DNA from: Exiguobacterium indicum HHS 31
GTDB lineage: Bacteria > Bacillota > Bacilli > Exiguobacteriales > Exiguobacteriaceae
Assembly (NCBI RefSeq): GCF_001939065.1
Contig: NZ_MPSZ01000001.1
Coordinates: forward strand, 248,001-312,000
Length of the DNA stretch: 64,000 bases
Direction of reading: 5' to 3'
A program made the position numbers and the translations under genes. Below, one piece after another: positions 63,139 to 64,000 of the stretch. Each line of letters begins with the position of its first letter. Positions within the stretch are counted from its first letter, which is position 1. The notes below the pieces were generated by a model. That model was not told the DNA's origin. It worked only from the letters and a program-made list of their open reading frames with translations, and ran no database searches.

Positions 63139-64000
63139 ATGCTTTGGATCCTGATCGAAGCCAGTAGTTCGTTCATTCCAGCTTATGTGATTGAGCGCTT
63201 TTACTGGGAAGACCGGGGAATGAGCATTGCCGACGTCGTCATCGCAGAAATCGTCTTTGCTTGGGTCATGTTGATTGGTGAGGTTCCGTTCGGTTTGTTA
63301 TCCGATCGGTGGGGCAGAAAGCCGTTCATTCTGGCTGGTTTCGTATGTGAGTGGTTATCGTTTACGGTGTTGCTTGAAGCCTACTCATTACCTGCCTTCC
63401 TCTTGGCGATGGTCCTTGCCGGCATCGGTGGCGCAGCACTTAGTGGAGCACTTGAAGCCCACGTCTATGAAACATTGCGAATGCAAAGGATAGAAGAGCG
63501 ATTCGAGCTGGTCTGGCGACTGATTTCAATCGGTGGTTTATTGACATCAGGACTTGCGGCACTTGTTGGAAGTTACGCCGTGCGATCGGTAGACTTGTTT
63601 TGGCACTATCACGTGTCCTGGTGGGTATTGCTCGGAACAGTACTGCTGACGTTTTTCTTAAAGGAAGCATCGCGAGAACAAGACGGAGAGACGAGTTCAT
63701 TAAAGACATTGCTAAACGGTTTTTCGTTTCGACGCGTCTACGTTCGAATTCTTTGTCTTGTCTTGTTATACGGGGCGACGATTGATTTCGTCGATGAGTT
63801 TTGGCAACTTTATCTACGGGATCAAACGATACCGATGGTCCATTTCGGATTCGTTTTCGTGTTATTTCAAATCATGCAGGCGACCGGCGCGTCATTATCT
63901 CGGTTCCGATCTCCGGTCGGATGGGCGATGATCTATATCGTGTGTCTTACCGGATTGTCGGTTGCCTCACCGCTCGTCAGTATCGGGTTACTCGGAACGC
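63139..64000 (+). CDS. MFS transporter, 3' end beyond the window
   Basis: The frame stays open to the window edge (287 codons seen). At least seven hydrophobic segments; the loop GEVPFGLLSDRWGRKPF is MFS motif A. The first helix begins MLWILIEASSSFIPAYVIERF. Members of this kind are often drug or sugar exporters; specificity unknown. The start is uncertain: ATG 63139 lacks a ribosome-binding site, while a well-placed ATG 42 bp upstream in the same frame is followed by a stop after eight codons. Confidence 0.75.
   Translation, partial: MLWILIEASSSFIPAYVIERFYWEDRGMSIADVVIAEIVFAWVMLIGEVPFGLLSDRWGRKPFILAGFVCEWLSFTVLLEAYSLPAFLLAMVLAGIGGAALSGALEAHVYETLRMQRIEERFELVWRLISIGGLLTSGLAALVGSYAVRSVDLFWHYHVSWWVLLGTVLLTFFLKEASREQDGETSSLKTLLNGFSFRRVYVRILCLVLLYGATIDFVDEFWQLYLRDQTIPMVHFGFVFVLFQIMQATGASLSRFRSPVGWAMIYIVCLTGLSVASPLVSIGLLGT

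Noticed and set aside
1..64000. CRISPR arrays, tRNA or rRNA genes, complete insertion sequences and prophage genes
   Set aside because: None was seen: no regularly spaced direct repeats, no TTCGAATCC-type tRNA arm in a cloverleaf, no transposase or phage structural proteins.

Overview
The window looks like a chromosomal segment of a non-sporulating, low-to-moderate GC member of the Bacillales, most probably Exiguobacterium. Gene content and order are Bacillus-like: dxs, tlyA, argR, recN, spo0A, yqzF and the bkd operon run in the B. subtilis order, followed further on by brx, an art-like amino-acid ABC operon, a yqjA-like gene, a yqjE-like M20 peptidase and rnz. The sporulation gene spoIVB, which lies between recN and spo0A in Bacillus, is absent. 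Species assignment is inference; no 16S rRNA or other marker is present.

Region by region. 1-4565: end of an isoprenoid/RNA-modification/recombination cluster (dxs, tlyA, argR, recN, spo0A). 5143-5817: no protein gene, but a strong promoter, many local hairpins and a terminator define a structured RNA of about 560 nt, best matched to the OLE class. 5818-15854: yqzF and the branched-chain keto-acid operon (ptb-bcd-buk-lpdV-bkdAA-bkdAB-bkdB) behind a near-perfect sigma-54 promoter, with the activator bkdR divergent from yqzF and just upstream. 15865-22797: a complete trpEGDCFBA operon behind two tandem T-box leaders with UGG specifiers. 23062-36598: mostly leftward cell-envelope and transport genes (class B PBP lipoprotein, M23 peptidase, lipid kinase, alanine symporter, ABC-F protein with an attenuator leader, DUF1002 protein, NagZ-like GH3, Spo0M), plus a TPP riboswitch driving tenA. 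36709-48406: a methyltransferase split by a -1 frameshift at a slippery heptamer, bacilliredoxin, an amino-acid ABC importer with an upstream cre site, a ZIP transporter, FadH-like reductase, PpaC, a glucosaminidase, an aromatic-acid-exporter-like protein and an M20 peptidase. 48469-53508: RNase Z followed by an ECF-type transporter operon with a lipoprotein and an unusually reduced double ATPase. 53552-64000: SDR, two MFS proteins, EamA, topoisomerase III, small unknown proteins and a large orphan histidine kinase.

A repeat family of about 240 bp with terminal inverted repeats and internal hairpins occurs three times (22803, 42957 and 55979; the middle copy is deleted). The most unusual items are the OLE-like RNA, the ABC-F leader-peptide attenuator, the slippery-site frameshift, the ECF ATPase in which each half lacks what the other keeps, and the repeat family. 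Start codons were chosen by ribosome-binding-site spacing where alternatives existed. All family names come from reading the translated sequence, without database searches.
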